Assembly: GCA_033064195.1 (NCBI GenBank)
Contig: JARBJD010000675.1
Coordinates: forward strand, 1-24,609
Origin: Blattamonas nauphoetae
Taxonomy: Eukaryota; Preaxostyla; Oxymonadida
Length of the DNA stretch: 24,609 nt
Direction of reading: 5' to 3'
The notes under the pieces were generated by a model. It was not told the origin of the DNA. It was given only the letters and a program-made list of their open reading frames with translations, and ran no database searches. Of the stretch, positions 1 through 10,253 are shown one piece after another (positions within the stretch are counted from its first letter, which is position 1; the number at the start of each line of letters is the position of its first letter). Made by a program: the position numbers and the translations under genes.

Positions 1-530
1 TCCACTCCCTCTGCCTCTCCCTCACCACCACCTTCCTCTCTTCCTCTGCCTCTCCCTCACCACCCCACCTCCTCCCCTCTGCCTCTCCTCACCACCCACA
101 CCCTCCCTCTCTCTGCCTCTCCCTCACCACCCACACCCTCCACTCCCTCTGCCTCTCCCTCACAACCCACCTCCACTCCCCTCTGCCTCTCCCTCACAAC
201 CCACACCCTCCCACTCCCTCTGCCTCTCCCTCACCACCCACACCTCCCACTCCCTCTGCCTCTCCTCACCACCCACACCTCCCACTCCCCTCTGCCTCTC
301 CCTCACCACCCACACCCTCCACTCCCTCTGCCTCTCCCTCACCACCCACCCTCCCACTCCCCTCTGCCTCTCCCTCACCACCCACACCTCCTCCCTCTGC
401 CTCTCCCTCACCACCCACACCTTCCCTTTCTTCTCTGCCTCTCCCTCATCACCCACACCCTCCCACTCCCCTCTGCCTCTCCCTCACCACCCACACCCTC
501 CCTCTCCCTTCTGCCTCTCCTCTCATCACA
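1..530. repeat. C/T-rich minisatellite, ~30-bp unit
   Basis: A tandem array of a unit of about 28-31 bp built on CTCCCTCTGCCTCTCCCTCA followed by CCACCCACAC. There are roughly 17 copies, with small length changes between units. One strand is almost free of A and G, so the array is strongly strand-asymmetric. Open frames on the minus strand (Arg/Glu/Val/Trp-rich) are only the translated repeat. It starts at the window edge and may continue outside. Confidence 0.95.
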
Positions 531-1050
531 CTCGTTGTCGCGCGTGCAGGTGGTTGTTGCCTCGAAGCAGAAACACGCACGCCCGCATTCCCTATTCTTC
601 ATCTCGTCAGAATCTGTCACCATTCCTGATTTGTCCCCTAATTGTCCCTCGCCACACATCCTCCCCAGCTGTCCATGTCGCACTGGTTGCATGGCTGCTC
701 ATCGCTCTCATCGTCGTCGTCATCGTCCACCCAAAGCAACTGCTTGCTGAACATGCAGTTGAAAAGCAGAAACATTGACACGCCAGCTCGTGCCACTCCA
801 TCTATCGCTCTTCGTCCATCGCACCCTCCTCCGCAATCCACTCAGCCAACATCAGCACTCCAACGCCAGCTTCGTCACTCCACGCGAGGGAGCGTTGGTG
901 TCCTCCTCCACTCGCCTCCATCTCTGCCTGTGTTGATCGCTTCCCCTCGCACTCAAGCTCATCCTTCGATGAGCGGGCGTCAGCTGGTGTCTTGAACTGA
1001 ACTTCAGTTTTTTTCACCATCCGACGCAGATCAGTCTCGATCTCGTCCGC
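531..1050. other. Stretch without a supported gene
   Basis: Short open frames exist on both strands, but none shows domain-like composition, and the plus-strand frames are Ser/Pro/His-rich. It could be 5' sequence of the gene fragment that follows, because the frame of that fragment reaches back to about 1000, but I see no start codon or splice site that decides this. Confidence 0.4.
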
Positions 1051-1056
1051 AAGAGC

Positions 1057-1690
1057 GTGGTCCCTCTGCTCTTCTCAGCTGCAAAGCCACACTTTCACTC
1101 TTTGGAAGATACTCAACATCTCCACACCAGTTTTGTTTCGATTCTCACACTTTTGCTCGATCTGGCGACGCCAGCTGTGATGAAAGATCTCGATATCGAC
1201 GATCCACTCGAGCAACACGCTGTTTGTGAGATTGTTCTGAACCAAGTTCTGAAGCCTTCGGAGCAAGGCATATCCCATCCATGTCAGTGAGTGAGAATGG
1301 TTGTGCAAGATGGAGTAGTGAGGGATCGACAAATGAGAGACGGAGAAACGAGAGATGAAGAAGTGAAGGAAGGGGAACTGAGTGATGGAGATCCCACTCG
1401 TGGAGAAGAGGGAAGGAGTGAAGACACTTCTCTGACTGCAAAGTTCGGAAGATGTGGAGGCCACGATCGATGCCAGGCTGCTCAACGAAGAAGAAGGAGG
1501 TCGAGGACCATCACTTCTTGAATATTTGATCGTCCTGAGCGACTTGGAGACAACGTTCATCTCCGACTGTTTCTCAGAAAATTGGTCGACAAAGACGCAC
1601 TGGTCAAACTGTGCTTTGGTTTGCTGCAACAGTCTCGTCTCTTCCTTTCCACCATCATTTCTTTGTGTACTTCCGAGACGATAAACGATC
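1057..1690 (+). pseudogene. Fragment of lineage-specific helical protein
   Basis: Two blocks of one protein are visible. Block one (to about 1287) is hydrophobic and helical, with LTLLLDLATPAVMKDLDI and then LEQHAVCEIVLNQVLKPSEQ. Block two (about 1455-1690) has EATIDARLLNEEEGGRGPSL, then EYLIVLSDLETTF, then after a frame change LVDKDALVKLCFGLLQQSRL. The sequence between them (about 1288-1450) begins GTCAGTGAGTGAG and behaves like an intron or filler, not coding sequence. From memory, both blocks match a large family of long ARM-like proteins seen in oxymonads; this was not checked. The usual N-terminal part and the middle are missing, so I call it a fragment or pseudogene. The last frame ends at a TGA near 1711. 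The function is unknown. Confidence 0.6.
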
Positions 1691-1711
1691 TCGTTGTCAG
1701 TTCAACTCTTA

Positions 1712-1947
1712 TTTGATCTCCCCCCTCCATGAAAACACCAGAAACTTGAAAAAAACCCTTGCGACACTTCGTTTAGAATCACCAATCTCTCCAAGGATTG
1801 ATTCCTCTTTTGCCACAAAAGCTTGATTCGGAATAGAAAGGATGTGCGAGTTATGGTGAAGAAACGTCAGATGACATGAGTGACCACTTTGATGATTGTG
1901 GAAAGAGCTGGAAAAGAAAGCGGGCACTTTGTTTCTTCCAAGAATAG
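1712..1947. other. Spacer
   Basis: This lies between the convergent ends of the plus-strand fragment and the minus-strand SPRY gene. I see no gene, repeat or clear terminator in it. It would hold the 3' UTR of the SPRY gene, whose stop codon is at 1948-1950. Confidence 0.4.
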
Positions 1948-2294
1948 TCATGATTGGAGTTGTTTGAGCCACAACACTTCAACCGATTGATTGTCTTCAA
2001 AGAATCTCGTTGAAATTCCGAGGCAGAGAGGAGAAGGGATGTCGGTGAAGATCCCAGGCTGTTCTTCATCGTCTACAAACAGTCGAGCTTCTCTCTTTGT
2101 CATGTTCACTCGAATCGCTGCTGACTGTCCAACATTGATGCATTTCTTGTTCGTTCCTTCTGGCTTGAATTCTCCTCCACCTTTCCATATGCTTCCACTC
2201 GAAAGGATGAATGTACCACCAGTTTCACCTGTCCAATGCCCATAATCTTTGTGTATTACATTTTCAGGAAGTGGATGTCTGAGGAAGCTAAGAC
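1948..2294 (-). CDS. SPRY-like module 5 (C-terminal exon)
   Basis: This is the last exon of the SPRY gene. It begins after a 37-bp intron with LSFLRHPLPEN and ends with VEVLWLKQLQS and TGA at 1948-1950. Unlike the other modules it stops right after the SPRY part and has no coiled-coil linker, which is what a true C-terminus of this repeat design would look like. It differs from its sisters at several conserved sites (NMTKREARL rather than NMSTREARL, GISTRFFEDN rather than GITTGFLEAN), so it is the most divergent copy. Confidence 0.7.
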
Positions 2295-2331
2295 CTGAAA
2301 AGATGAAGAAGCGAGAACAACACACAAACAC
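2295..2331 (-). other. 37-bp spliceosomal intron
   Basis: On the minus strand it reads GTGTTTGTGTG...CATCTTTTCAG. Removing it joins ...FWG to LSFLRHPLPE in frame. The same position in the other modules carries introns of 36 bp (10640-10675) and 35 bp (11282-11316), which supports the call. Confidence 0.7.
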
Positions 2332-2961
2332 CCCAGAATGCGATTTCATTTGCTATGATTGTCAGTTCCCACTCACCCCCGTCGATCGGAAAAGTAAATG
2401 CTGTTCTGTACGGTTTGTCTTTTGGAGTGGCGATGATTTGTGTGAGAGTGGTTGGAGTGAGTGTATGAACAGTCGTGTCGAGTGTTTGGAGTGATTCGGT
2501 TCCAACCCAAATCGGAAGATCGGACTGTTTCTGTGTCAAATCATCGTTCTGTGGCTTCAGAGCATTGTTCTCCTGAACGAGTTCTCTGTCATCATTCTCA
2601 GATCTTTGCTTTTCATCAGTACCTCGAAGTCGTTTTAACCACAGCACTTCCACAGAGCGATTGGCTTCAAGGAATCCAGTTGTGATTCCGAGGCAGAGAG
2701 GAGAAGGGATGTCTGTGAAGATCCCAGGCTGCTCCTCATCGTCCACAAACAGTCGAGCTTCTCGTGTGGACATGTTCACTCGAATCGCTGCTGTCTGCCC
2801 AACTCTCTCCAATTGCTTGTTTATTCCTGCTGGTTTGAATTCTCCTCCTTTCCACATCGATCCCCTGCGTAGATTGAAATGTCCCCCGATTCCATTTTCA
2901 TGAAACCCACACATGATTTGTGTGGCATTTTCAGGAAGTGGATGTTGAAGGAAGCCAATCG
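2332..2961 (-). CDS. SPRY-like module 4 with coiled-coil linker
   Basis: An open exon of about 630 bp. It runs from IGFLQHPLPENATQIMCGF through GGEFKPAGIN, GQTAAIRVNMSTREARLFVD, PSPLCLGITTGFLEANRSVE and LWLKRLRG. A Gln/Asn/Glu-rich linker (residues near 115-140) follows, then LPIWVGTESLQTL, VHTLTPTTLTQII and FPIDGGEWEL. It is the best preserved module. Its upstream intron carries the 2.3-kb inserted element. Confidence 0.7.
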
Positions 2962-2986
2962 CTAAGAAGATGAAGAAGTGGGGAAC

Positions 2987-3103
2987 GACTATATCTCATC
3001 AAGCATTCCGTCTATATCTCATCAAGTTTTGATCAGACCTTTACTATGTCCCTTAATAGTCTTTTCTCAAAAACTCAATTCACTCTTTTTCTCACTCACT
3101 AAC
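2987..3103 (+). repeat. Left terminal inverted repeat
   Basis: It matches the reverse complement of 5158-5270 with only a handful of differences, mainly in the innermost 35 bp. It contains an internal direct repeat of TATATCTCATCAAG about 23 bp apart. Confidence 0.9.
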
Positions 3104-3362
3104 ACAGATGGTCATTTTGATTGTCATCAGAGGTGTTTTTTTTACAATAACAATCGTTTCGGAAAAATTTTAGGTGTGTGTGAGAAGTTGTCGAAGCCAC
3201 TTCAGTAAACGACACGTCCCTTTGAAATGGATACATAAAGACTCCGGTTTGTCCTGGAAATACTAAAGAAAGACTAAGGAGAGGTCAACACGAGAACAGC
3301 GTCTTCAGAATGCGGGTGATCGTCGTCTGAGTACTCGTTTCGGGCTCAGCACAGCATGTCGT

Positions 3363-4772
3363 TCATGTTGCGTGCCTGTTCGGCGTCAGTTCCGCTGCTG
3401 GCAGAGTGATCAGCTGTTCTGTGTTCGACACCAGCCACGTCAGCTGCTCATTTTCCGACTTTTCAGGTGATCGCTGTGCCCTCCCACAACATTCCCCAAA
3501 TTCGTCTCCACGCCGTCTCTCTCGTTTCACAGGAAGCAGTCGCGCGTCGCCATGCTGAACTCGTCGGCTGCTGGGAGCATCCCACGTGTGCGCTTCATTC
3601 TCAAACACTGCGATCTGGTTCAGCATCTCCAAATACTTCACTGCTTATTTGATCGTCTCTCGCAGCGCGTCGGTGTCTGTCGTCAAGTGTGACGTGTCCT
3701 TCCAAACGGGATTCGAGTAAAGTGTGAACGAGTTGTTGTACACCAGCTGCTGCGTCAGGAACACAGCCTGCAGAGTCAATGCATTTCGCACCACAACCGA
3801 GATAGGATGGCACGCCGTGTCCAGATACACAATCTTCTGCAACAGCGATTCGTGTTCGTCGGCGTCGGTGAAGACAGTCGGACTCGCCAGCAGCGACGAC
3901 GATGCGGAGATTGTGTATGTTAAGTCTCCGATCGTGTCCAACAGCCCATGGAACTCGGTTGTCGACGAGAAGGGCGACGCAGGCGACAGATTGGGGAACA
4001 CCACAGTGAAGCCCTCTTCCTTCTTGAACGCGCTTTTGTCGCTCGCTGACCACAGACTGAGCGAGTCCAGACTGCGAAAAAGAGCTGTCTTCGTGTCCTA
4101 TAGGATCGCATCCAAGTCTAAAATGTATTCCCACCCTCCCACCAGCGTCGGGGCTGCCAGATGCTCAAACAAGTCGTATGTAAGCACCACTGCCGACATC
4201 TGCGACGTCTGCTTCAATATTTGAGATTGTTTCGTCGGTGATTGATGTTCGTTTGCTTTCTTTGTTGTCGCTTTCTTTTCCAGTATCGTGATTATCGAGT
4301 CCAGTCCGTCTTTCACCGTGTCATCATTCAGAAGATCAATAACCACTGTTCGCATCATCTTCCAAAGCGCCTCTGTGTTTGGTGAAATCAGAAGCTGTTT
4401 TTTGATGTATTCGAACGTTTCCTTCGCTTTTCGAGCTGCCAACAGCGCAAGACGGTGCAGTCGGTCAACAGAAGACGATGGTTGGTCCAACAAGTTCAGA
4501 ACTGCAAGTAAAATCATCTTCGTCGTCTCCAACTTCGCTTGCGCACCAGCTGTTCCTCCTCCTTTGTCACCATCGTTCATCCCAAGTCCTTGCATGGGAT
4601 CATCATTCATTTTCATCCGTTCTGCCTCAACCATGTCATCCAGCTCCTTTTCAATCGAAAAGATCGTCCATTGATTGAAAAAGTACGGATATCCGATTGT
4701 CGCCTGCTGAATCAATTTTTGGGCTTTCAGATAGTTTTTCTTGAAGGATGCTTCTAAAAGAGCGGATATCAT
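3363..4772 (-). CDS. Hypothetical protein carried in the TIR element
   Basis: ATG at 4772-4770 opens a frame of 469 codons that ends with TGA at 3363-3365. It is interrupted only by TAG at 4098-4100 and TAA at 3645-3647. Both would be glutamine in an oxymonad-type altered code and fit smoothly (DLDAIL-x-DTKTALFRSL and ALRETIK-x-AVKYLEMLNQ). The protein is soluble and largely helical: KNYLKAQKLIQQATIGYPYF near the start, KELDDMVEAERMKMNDD near residue 40, and helical stretches around LETTKMILLAVLNLLDQPSS and KETFEYIKKQLL. I see no catalytic motif and do not recognise the family. The last 70 or so residues (Arg-rich, RERRRGDEFGECCGRAQ) look less natural and may be a frame change or retained intron. 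It lies wholly between the two TIRs, so it is either captured host sequence or element cargo. Confidence 0.6.
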
Positions 4773-5157
4773 GATGGGTGACTACGAGCAGCCGATTGAT
4801 TTGTGAGAAACATTCAAAAAACGACGTGCGAGAAGAAAGACAACACACACGTGGATTGAATCCCATTCGAAATCGAAATAGAGTGTCCAGATGAAAAGTT
4901 TGAAGATTCTGGAGATTATGAAGGAGATGGAGTGTTGATATCGATTTCACCAACGGTACTCAACTTTTTCTCGACAACGGTTCCAATAACACAGATATCA
5001 CTTCGATGAGTCCAGCTGTAGTCACTCCCTGAAGGTGGGAAGAAACGAGCAATGGCTTGATCGATATCTTTTATTTGAAACAACAGAATGAAATACTTTG
5101 CACCAAAAATATCCGAAATAGAGAGAAATAGACTGAGATGAAAACAAGAATGATGTG

Positions 5158-5270
5158 GTGAGTGTGAAAAAGAGTGAATCGAGAATTTGAGAAAAGACTA
5201 TTAAGGGACATAGTAAAGGTCTGATCAAAACTTGATGAGATATAGACGGAATGCTTGATGAGATATAGTC
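5158..5270 (-). repeat. Right terminal inverted repeat
   Basis: The inverted partner of 2987-3103. It also provides a spurious C-terminal extension to the open frame of SPRY module 3 on the minus strand, which should not be read as protein. Confidence 0.9.
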
Positions 5271-5297
5271 GGCCCCGAAGAAGTGAGAAGAACAAAC

Positions 5298-5757
5298 TCA
5301 GATCCCACAATGTATCAAGTCCTCTAATTTTCAGTTCCCACTCTCCCTCGTTGATTGGACGAGTGAATATTGTTCGCCAGCAGCTCGTTTCGAGTTTGAT
5401 GATTTGCGTGAGTGTGGTTGGAGTGAGTGTGTGAACAGCTAAGTCGAGTGTTTGGAGAGATTCGGTTCCAAGCCAAATCGGAAGATCAGCCAGTTGCTGT
5501 TTGAATTGTACGTTTTCTGATTTCAGAATTCTCATCTCATCAACGACTGCTCTTTCGAGTTCATCATTTCCTCGCAGTCGTTTGAGCCACAACACTTCAA
5601 CTGATCGATTGGCTTCAAGGAATCCAGTTGTGATTCCGAGGCAGAGAGGAGAAGGGATGTCTGTGAAGATCCCAGGCTGTTCCTCATCGTCCACAAACAG
5701 TCGAGCTTCTTGAGTCGACATATTCACTCGAATCGCTGCTGTCTGTCCAACATTTGG
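5298..5757 (-). CDS. SPRY-like module 3, C-terminal part
   Basis: The open frame runs from NVGQTAAIRVNMSTQEARLF through PSPLCLGITTGFLEANRSVE and LWLKRLRGNDELERAVVDE, then LPIWLGTESLQTL, VHTLTPTTLTQII and INEGEWELKI. Its upstream piece lies at 6203-6269, on the other side of the 445-bp MITE; without the MITE the two read in frame through KKCINVGQT. Any reading beyond GEWELKI into 5270-5071 enters intron and transposon sequence. Confidence 0.7.
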
Positions 5758-6202
5758 GTGATTCTCAGTCAATTAAGGCAAAACACTATGGTGCGTTTGG
5801 AAAATTCATTTTTTCCCTATTTCTTACACATCTGCTCTGCAGACAGAGGACATGTGAATTTTTGGATTTCAAGCATGATCGCGCTCGAAATAGCCGTTTT
5901 AAGATCAGCGCATTTTTACACACTTTTTCTCACAGAAGACGTTTAAAGAGAGAGAAAGGATGTAAATCAACAAAAAAAGATGTATCTGTGTGATAGAACA
6001 GAGATAAATCATCCATTAAAGAGAAAAATGGAAAAAACGTGAAATTTCTGTGTGGATCGAGAGAAATTCTATGTTTTTTTGAAAATGAAAAAAGTTCACA
6101 AATGATGTATTTCGAGATGATAGACGAAAATAGTTGATTATTTTGGAGAGTTTCTGCGTCTGTGTAATTTGGCGACGCTTGCCTTATTTCACTGAGAATC
6201 AC
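5758..6202. mobile_element. 445-bp MITE in SPRY module 3
   Basis: The inverted ends GTGATTCTCAGT (5758-) and ACTGAGAATCAC (-6202) extend, with a few mismatches, to about 24 bp (continuing to AAGGCAA). The flanking ACATTT at 5750-5755 is repeated at 6203-6208, a target duplication of 6 bp, or 8 bp with two changes. The interior is AT-rich with no coding frame. Excision of the element plus one duplication restores AAATGCATAAATGTTGGACA, matching the sister SPRY modules. The superfamily is not determined. Confidence 0.75.
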
Positions 6203-6269
6203 ACATTTATGCATTTCTTGTTCGTTCCTTCTGGCTTGAATTCTCCTCCATTACACATCGATCCCCTGC
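6203..6269 (-). pseudogene. SPRY-like module 3, middle fragment
   Basis: About 67 bp encoding RRGSMCNGGEFKPEGTNKKC on the minus strand. It links to 5757 when the MITE is removed and to 10548 when the 6270-10547 element is removed. The join to 10548 reads GGTFNLRRGSM, exactly as expected from sister modules (GGHFNLRRGSM in module 4). Confidence 0.75.
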
Positions 6270-6479
6270 GAGGAGTTCCCTCTGGTCACTCCAAGCCCAA
6301 ACGAGGGCTCCTCAACACAGCGAGTACCCTGAAATGATATTAGGGGCTAGCCTGATCAAAATATTTCTAACAGAAAATAATGACCTCCTCGTCTTAAACT
6401 GCAACACTATCTTTGGCAATATTCGGATTCGTTATCATAATTACTATTTTCGAGCTCATTACTATCGAAATACCTCATT

Positions 6480-9400
6480 TCAACCTTCAACCGTTTTCGC
6501 CATTCCAGCCTTTGTCAAGGGACTTGTCGTGATCATGCGACAAGTCATCACATGAGGTTGACTCAGACAACTGCTTCCAAATGTCGATAATTACATCAGA
6601 TGTTTCCATTTCGACACCGAACCAATTTCGGAAGAATTCTTCACGCTCCCAATTCATGCAAAATTCAACTGTTTCACCGTTCATGGCGCTCAAGATAGTG
6701 CCATTGAAGTGGAATCAATTGCGGTTATTGTTCGAAACATCTTCTCGACACAGGGCAAGCAAGTTGAATTGGACATCGAAACAGAACTCCGTCGACTGCC
6801 AGGATGCTATTCAGATTGATATTGCCATTACGAGAGTCACTAGAAAGACGGGACAGCAGCAATTCACAACGACGAGGAGGCAGGAACAAAGATAGAGTTC
6901 CAATTCCGTGGAGAACTTCATCCCGTCCAGCAACGAGGCAACATGAGGGAAGCACCTCTTTATCCTGGAAATTGTTTACACCCTTCTCATTAAGTTCAAA
7001 CAAGCAGGTGCCGATCCTCATAAATGCATGAGACTTTTCGATTCATGGCTCGGAAGATATCCGTTCGTCATTTTTGAGCCAAATGATGCCATATCACAAC
7101 AGTCCGATGTCGATCCAGATCATCAACAGTTGCCGCGATTTCATGCATTATATCTTGCATCTTCGGCAAGAATCTGTTGTCCAAGTTACAATCGGCACTA
7201 ATCCTTGCTTTCAATGGTGAAAAATGGGGGGAAGTCAAGTTCGACCTCACAACTGAGTACCACCATAAGAAGGAATGAACTCAACACTTTGACGCTTCGA
7301 TCAACTCAACAAATGAACATTCGCGATTCAACAAGGTCCTTTCATCTACTCACCACTCGCATTAACTCGACTCACGAAGTTATCAAGAACAATTGGAAAA
7401 CATGTTCGTATGGTGGATCCAATGTCAAACGGCAAAGAACATGTCACAAAAAGACCCAAGGGCATGAGATAGATCGACCACTCAAGGAAAAATTCCAATG
7501 CTGGCATGCTAACAGCCAATACTTCGAGCCAGTCGTGAAGAAAAGGTTCTGAGGGTGAAATCTCATTTCCGAGCTCACAAAATTCCCAGTTCTGGTCGAC
7601 AACACGAGTTCTCCCACCAGAGGGAAATCACAGACCACTTTGATGAATTTAATACAAACCTGAAGAAAGCAGAATCGATTTTACAAACAGAAGAAGAACA
7701 ACACTCATCAATTTGTTCGCTGAAACGAAAGCAGGAATTAAGAAAGCAACTGCGGTCCCAAGGCTCACCTACGTCGAAGTTGACAAGAGGGACGTTACCA
7801 AGGGACACCTCGCCCTCACCATTGAGAACGGCATCCTCCCAGCCGCTCTCCCAGAATGTGGCAAGCAAGAGTTCAAGCTCACCACCGTCGCTGCGACATC
7901 CAACACCGAATTCGTCAACCAAGGTTACATATTCAAGTGGACTCACTTTGCTGACACGATTGATGTTGACTTCATTTTCAACGACCGCAAGTTGCTTCTC
8001 AGACCGATCCCACCGCCGACCTCGAAATCACCGATGGCGGCAGGTTCACTGTCCAAGCCTTCAAAGACGCCGAAGGTGCCAAGAGCATCTCTTCCGTTGT
8101 TGCTGCGCTCGTTCTCGTACTTGCTCTCGTTTCTTAGAGAATGAAGAAAAGAACCCTTTCTCAATCTGAATCGGAAGCGAAACGATGGTTCCATTTTCGA
8201 AATTGACACCACTTGACGGCTCAATCGTAGAGAAGAGGAGCGAAGAAAGTCTCCTCTGCATTGTTACAATCCTTCAATCGCCGGGAGCAACTTATTTGTG
8301 GATCTGTTTGCGGACACAAGGCGCATAAGCGATTTGACAGTGACATGTCCATTCGAAGAAGGAATGGACAGTCCGGAGAATGCCCAAGTTCAGCTTTCTC
8401 GGACAACCCCATCTGTCAAGATGAGTGGGGCCTCCCCCAATCAAGCCTTGCGAATGGAACTCATCACCCTCCTGTAAGAGGACGTCACCACTCCTTCCAT
8501 CAAAGCTGCTAGTTTCCCGTGCTCCAAACGACGACAAAACGATCTCGAAGCCGAGAAACTGGTTAGTTGCACCAGACATCGTCAAAGCAATTCCGTTCGA
8601 GTGAGTCATTGAAACATTGTGACACGGGCTGCATCTCATTTGTCTCACATGCAACGAAGAGATTGCATCACACTCCAACAGACTGTTCGGTGAGGAGAAC
8701 CAACGATGCGCTCGTAGAAATCAACAAACAAGGGCTGCATACTACCTGACCAAGCTTGACACGGAAATACCACAAATTCAACTCGTGATAGCCGTGTACA
8801 GACAAGGACTTTTAACTTGACAAATGAAAAGACGATGTGAAGGGGCACTCGACCGACATGTTCAAACAGTACCTGAGAATGCGGATTAAACTGCCAGATT
8901 GAGGAAGTGAACGAAGAAGGATAACAATTCAAAAGATATTCAACAACACACTTCGCGAGACACTGGAACAATCAACGATCAATGCGGATTGCATTCACAA
9001 GGGATCGTAATGCCACTTGTTCATTGCGGACAAGGTTGATCATGAGTAGACACTCGTCAAGCCAGAAGCGTTCAGACAAGACTGCAGTCCATTCCATCTT
9101 TGAAATTCCATGACATTCATGGTCACAATCCAGGATTCAGGTACCGTCCAAGCTGTTCCCAGAATATTGACCTGTCACAGAAGGCGAACGATATCGTTGT
9201 GTCTGACTTCTGTCAATACGACAAATTCGAAAAAACACGTCAGCTTGAGCTCGGAAGTTGGGACCTGATCCTCACTCTGACAGTCTTCCTGGTTCATCAC
9301 CCTGACAACTCTTGAGGCTTCTTGATGATCTTCGGCGGAAGTTGATGTTCAACCTTTGTCGAAGCATAGACTCAGGCTGTCCGTTCCGCAACTTCCTCGG

Positions 9401-9540
9401 ACACTTGAAATAGCGGAGTTGAAATGAATGATACATGTAGTCTATCGTTAACGAGCAAGCTGAACAAGACTACACAAGGGTTCGATCTCACGTTGAGAGG
9501 AACGACACTAATTCCTTGCCCTCTCATTCTGGAAGTGTTA
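6480..9540 (+). pseudogene. Badly decayed coding-like region, family unknown
   Basis: Protein-like stretches are seen mostly on the plus strand in all three frames: around 6590-6810, 6960-7190, 7710-8000, 8270-8460, 8560-8800 and 9090-9310. They are separated by many breaks. Near 8080-8140 there is a hydrophobic stretch ending VVAALVLVLALVS that could be a C-terminal membrane anchor. No polymerase, integrase, protease or capsid signature is clear enough to name. It sits inside the TIR-bounded 4.3-kb insertion, so I treat it as element cargo and an old fossil and do not assign a function. Confidence 0.35.
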
Positions 9541-9580
9541 GCCTGGATCGTCAATATCAGGATTCGGGATGAGATCCCAC

Positions 9581-9865
9581 ACAAACAGTGAGTTGAGTTG
9601 TCTCCTCACAAACAGTGGGTCGAGTTGTTCTCCCCACACAAACAGTGAGTGGAGTTGTCTCCTCACAAACAGTGGGTCGAGTTGTTCTCCCCACACAAAC
9701 AGTGAGTGGAGTTGTCTCCTCACAAACAGTGGGTCGAGTTGTTCTCCCCACACAAACAGTGAGTCGAATTGTCTCCTCACAAACAGTGGGTCGAGTTGTT
9801 CTCCCCACACAAACAGTGAGTGGAGTTGTCTCCTCACAAACAGTGGGTCGAGTTGTTCTCCCCAC
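9581..9865. repeat. 57-bp minisatellite, 5 copies
   Basis: The unit is two related half-units, CACAAACAGTGAGTGGAGTT plus GTCTCCT, and CACAAACAGTGGGTCGAGTT plus GTTCTCCCCA (27 + 30 bp). Because 57 is divisible by three, several frames on both strands stay open through the array and give 19-residue repeats. These are not evidence of a gene. Copies are nearly identical; one has GTCGAATT instead of GTGGAGTT. Confidence 0.9.
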
Positions 9866-10182
9866 CTCAGCGTGAAGCGCGAGGATGGTAGGAGATGGTA
9901 TGCAACTGATCCAGTTGGGATCGGTGTTGAGGGGCGCTGGGTCAGGGAGACAGTGATGTGGAAGCAGTATCGCAGTGGAATCAAGGCCCTCCCCATCACT
10001 GTCATTGTGGAAGCCCAGCTCCCCTCCGATTTCTCATTCATTTTGAGTCAGAACTTGCACAGAGTTGGTGCCAGCCCGAGTGGGGTCACGGCCTGACTCT
10101 CATCTCTTGGAAGGAATAACAAAGAAGGCTTTCTCCTTTTTTACTTCTCTCTCTTTCAGCTTTTCCTTTCAACACTCGCTGT
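9866..10182. other. Spacer with unplaced open frame
   Basis: A plus-strand frame (to 10096) follows the minisatellite with VKREDGRRWYATDPVGIGVE and similar sequence. A minus-strand frame also crosses it. Neither shows a recognisable domain. From about 10140, the minus strand reads FPLVTPSPNEGSSTQRVLKG, a phrase that, from memory, recurs in oxymonad repeat DNA, so this is probably repeat sequence. Confidence 0.3.
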
Positions 10183-10253
10183 GTTGAGGAGCCCTCGTTT
10201 GGGCTTGGAGTGACCAGAGGGAACTCCTCCAAGACAAACGAGTGCTCCTCAAC
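10183..10253. repeat. Imperfect palindrome of the element-end motif
   Basis: The arms 10183-10210 (GTTGAGGAGCCCTCGTTTGG...) and 10227-10253 are inverted copies of each other with about five differences, around a 16-base loop. The right arm (10229-10253) is also a perfect inverted copy of 10523-10547. The arrangement looks like two element ends meeting head to head. Confidence 0.8.

Larger units (their letters stand above)
2981..5276. mobile_element. MULE-like non-autonomous DNA transposon with cargo
   Basis: Long inverted ends: 2987-3103 is the near-exact reverse complement of 5158-5270. The core starts GACTATATCTCATCAAG and contains that motif family twice. The outermost bases are GGGAAC on the left and GGGGCC (reverse-complemented) on the right. 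The element is flanked by GAAGAAGTG at 2972-2980 and again at 5277-5285, a 9-bp target duplication. Long TIRs plus a 9-bp duplication are typical of Mutator-like elements. No transposase is visible inside. Instead there is an unrelated gene-like open frame (3363-4772, minus). This is the design of Pack-MULE-type gene-carrying elements; the family name is an inference. The TIRs differ at only a few positions, so the insertion looks fairly young. Confidence 0.75.
2962..5297 (-). other. SPRY intron enlarged by a transposon
   Basis: The acceptor on the minus strand is ...CATCTTCTTAG at 2962. The donor side lies near 5297-5303, where the position equivalent to the sister introns reads ATCTGAG rather than a clean GT; a GTTTG lies 6 bp downstream. 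Subtracting the element (2981-5276) and one 9-bp duplication leaves about 31-37 bp, matching the 35-37 bp introns at the same place in the other modules. Confidence 0.6.

Noticed and set aside
160-692. Long minus-strand frames rich in Val/Arg/Glu/Trp
   Set aside because: They are translations of the C/T-rich minisatellite and have no independent coding signal.
642-995. 117-codon plus-strand frame
   Set aside because: Ser/Pro/His-rich, overlaps several others, no domain and no splice context.
5071-5270. C-terminal extension of SPRY module 3
   Set aside because: It is intron and transposon terminal-repeat sequence that happens to be open.
6487-6693. Minus-strand frame reading FFRNWFGVEMETSDVIID
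   Set aside because: Plausible-looking, but the plus strand of the same stretch is at least as protein-like; the region is decayed element DNA and neither can be chosen.
9538-10096. Overlapping frames on both strands with 19-residue repeats
   Set aside because: The 57-bp unit length is a multiple of three, so open frames arise automatically.
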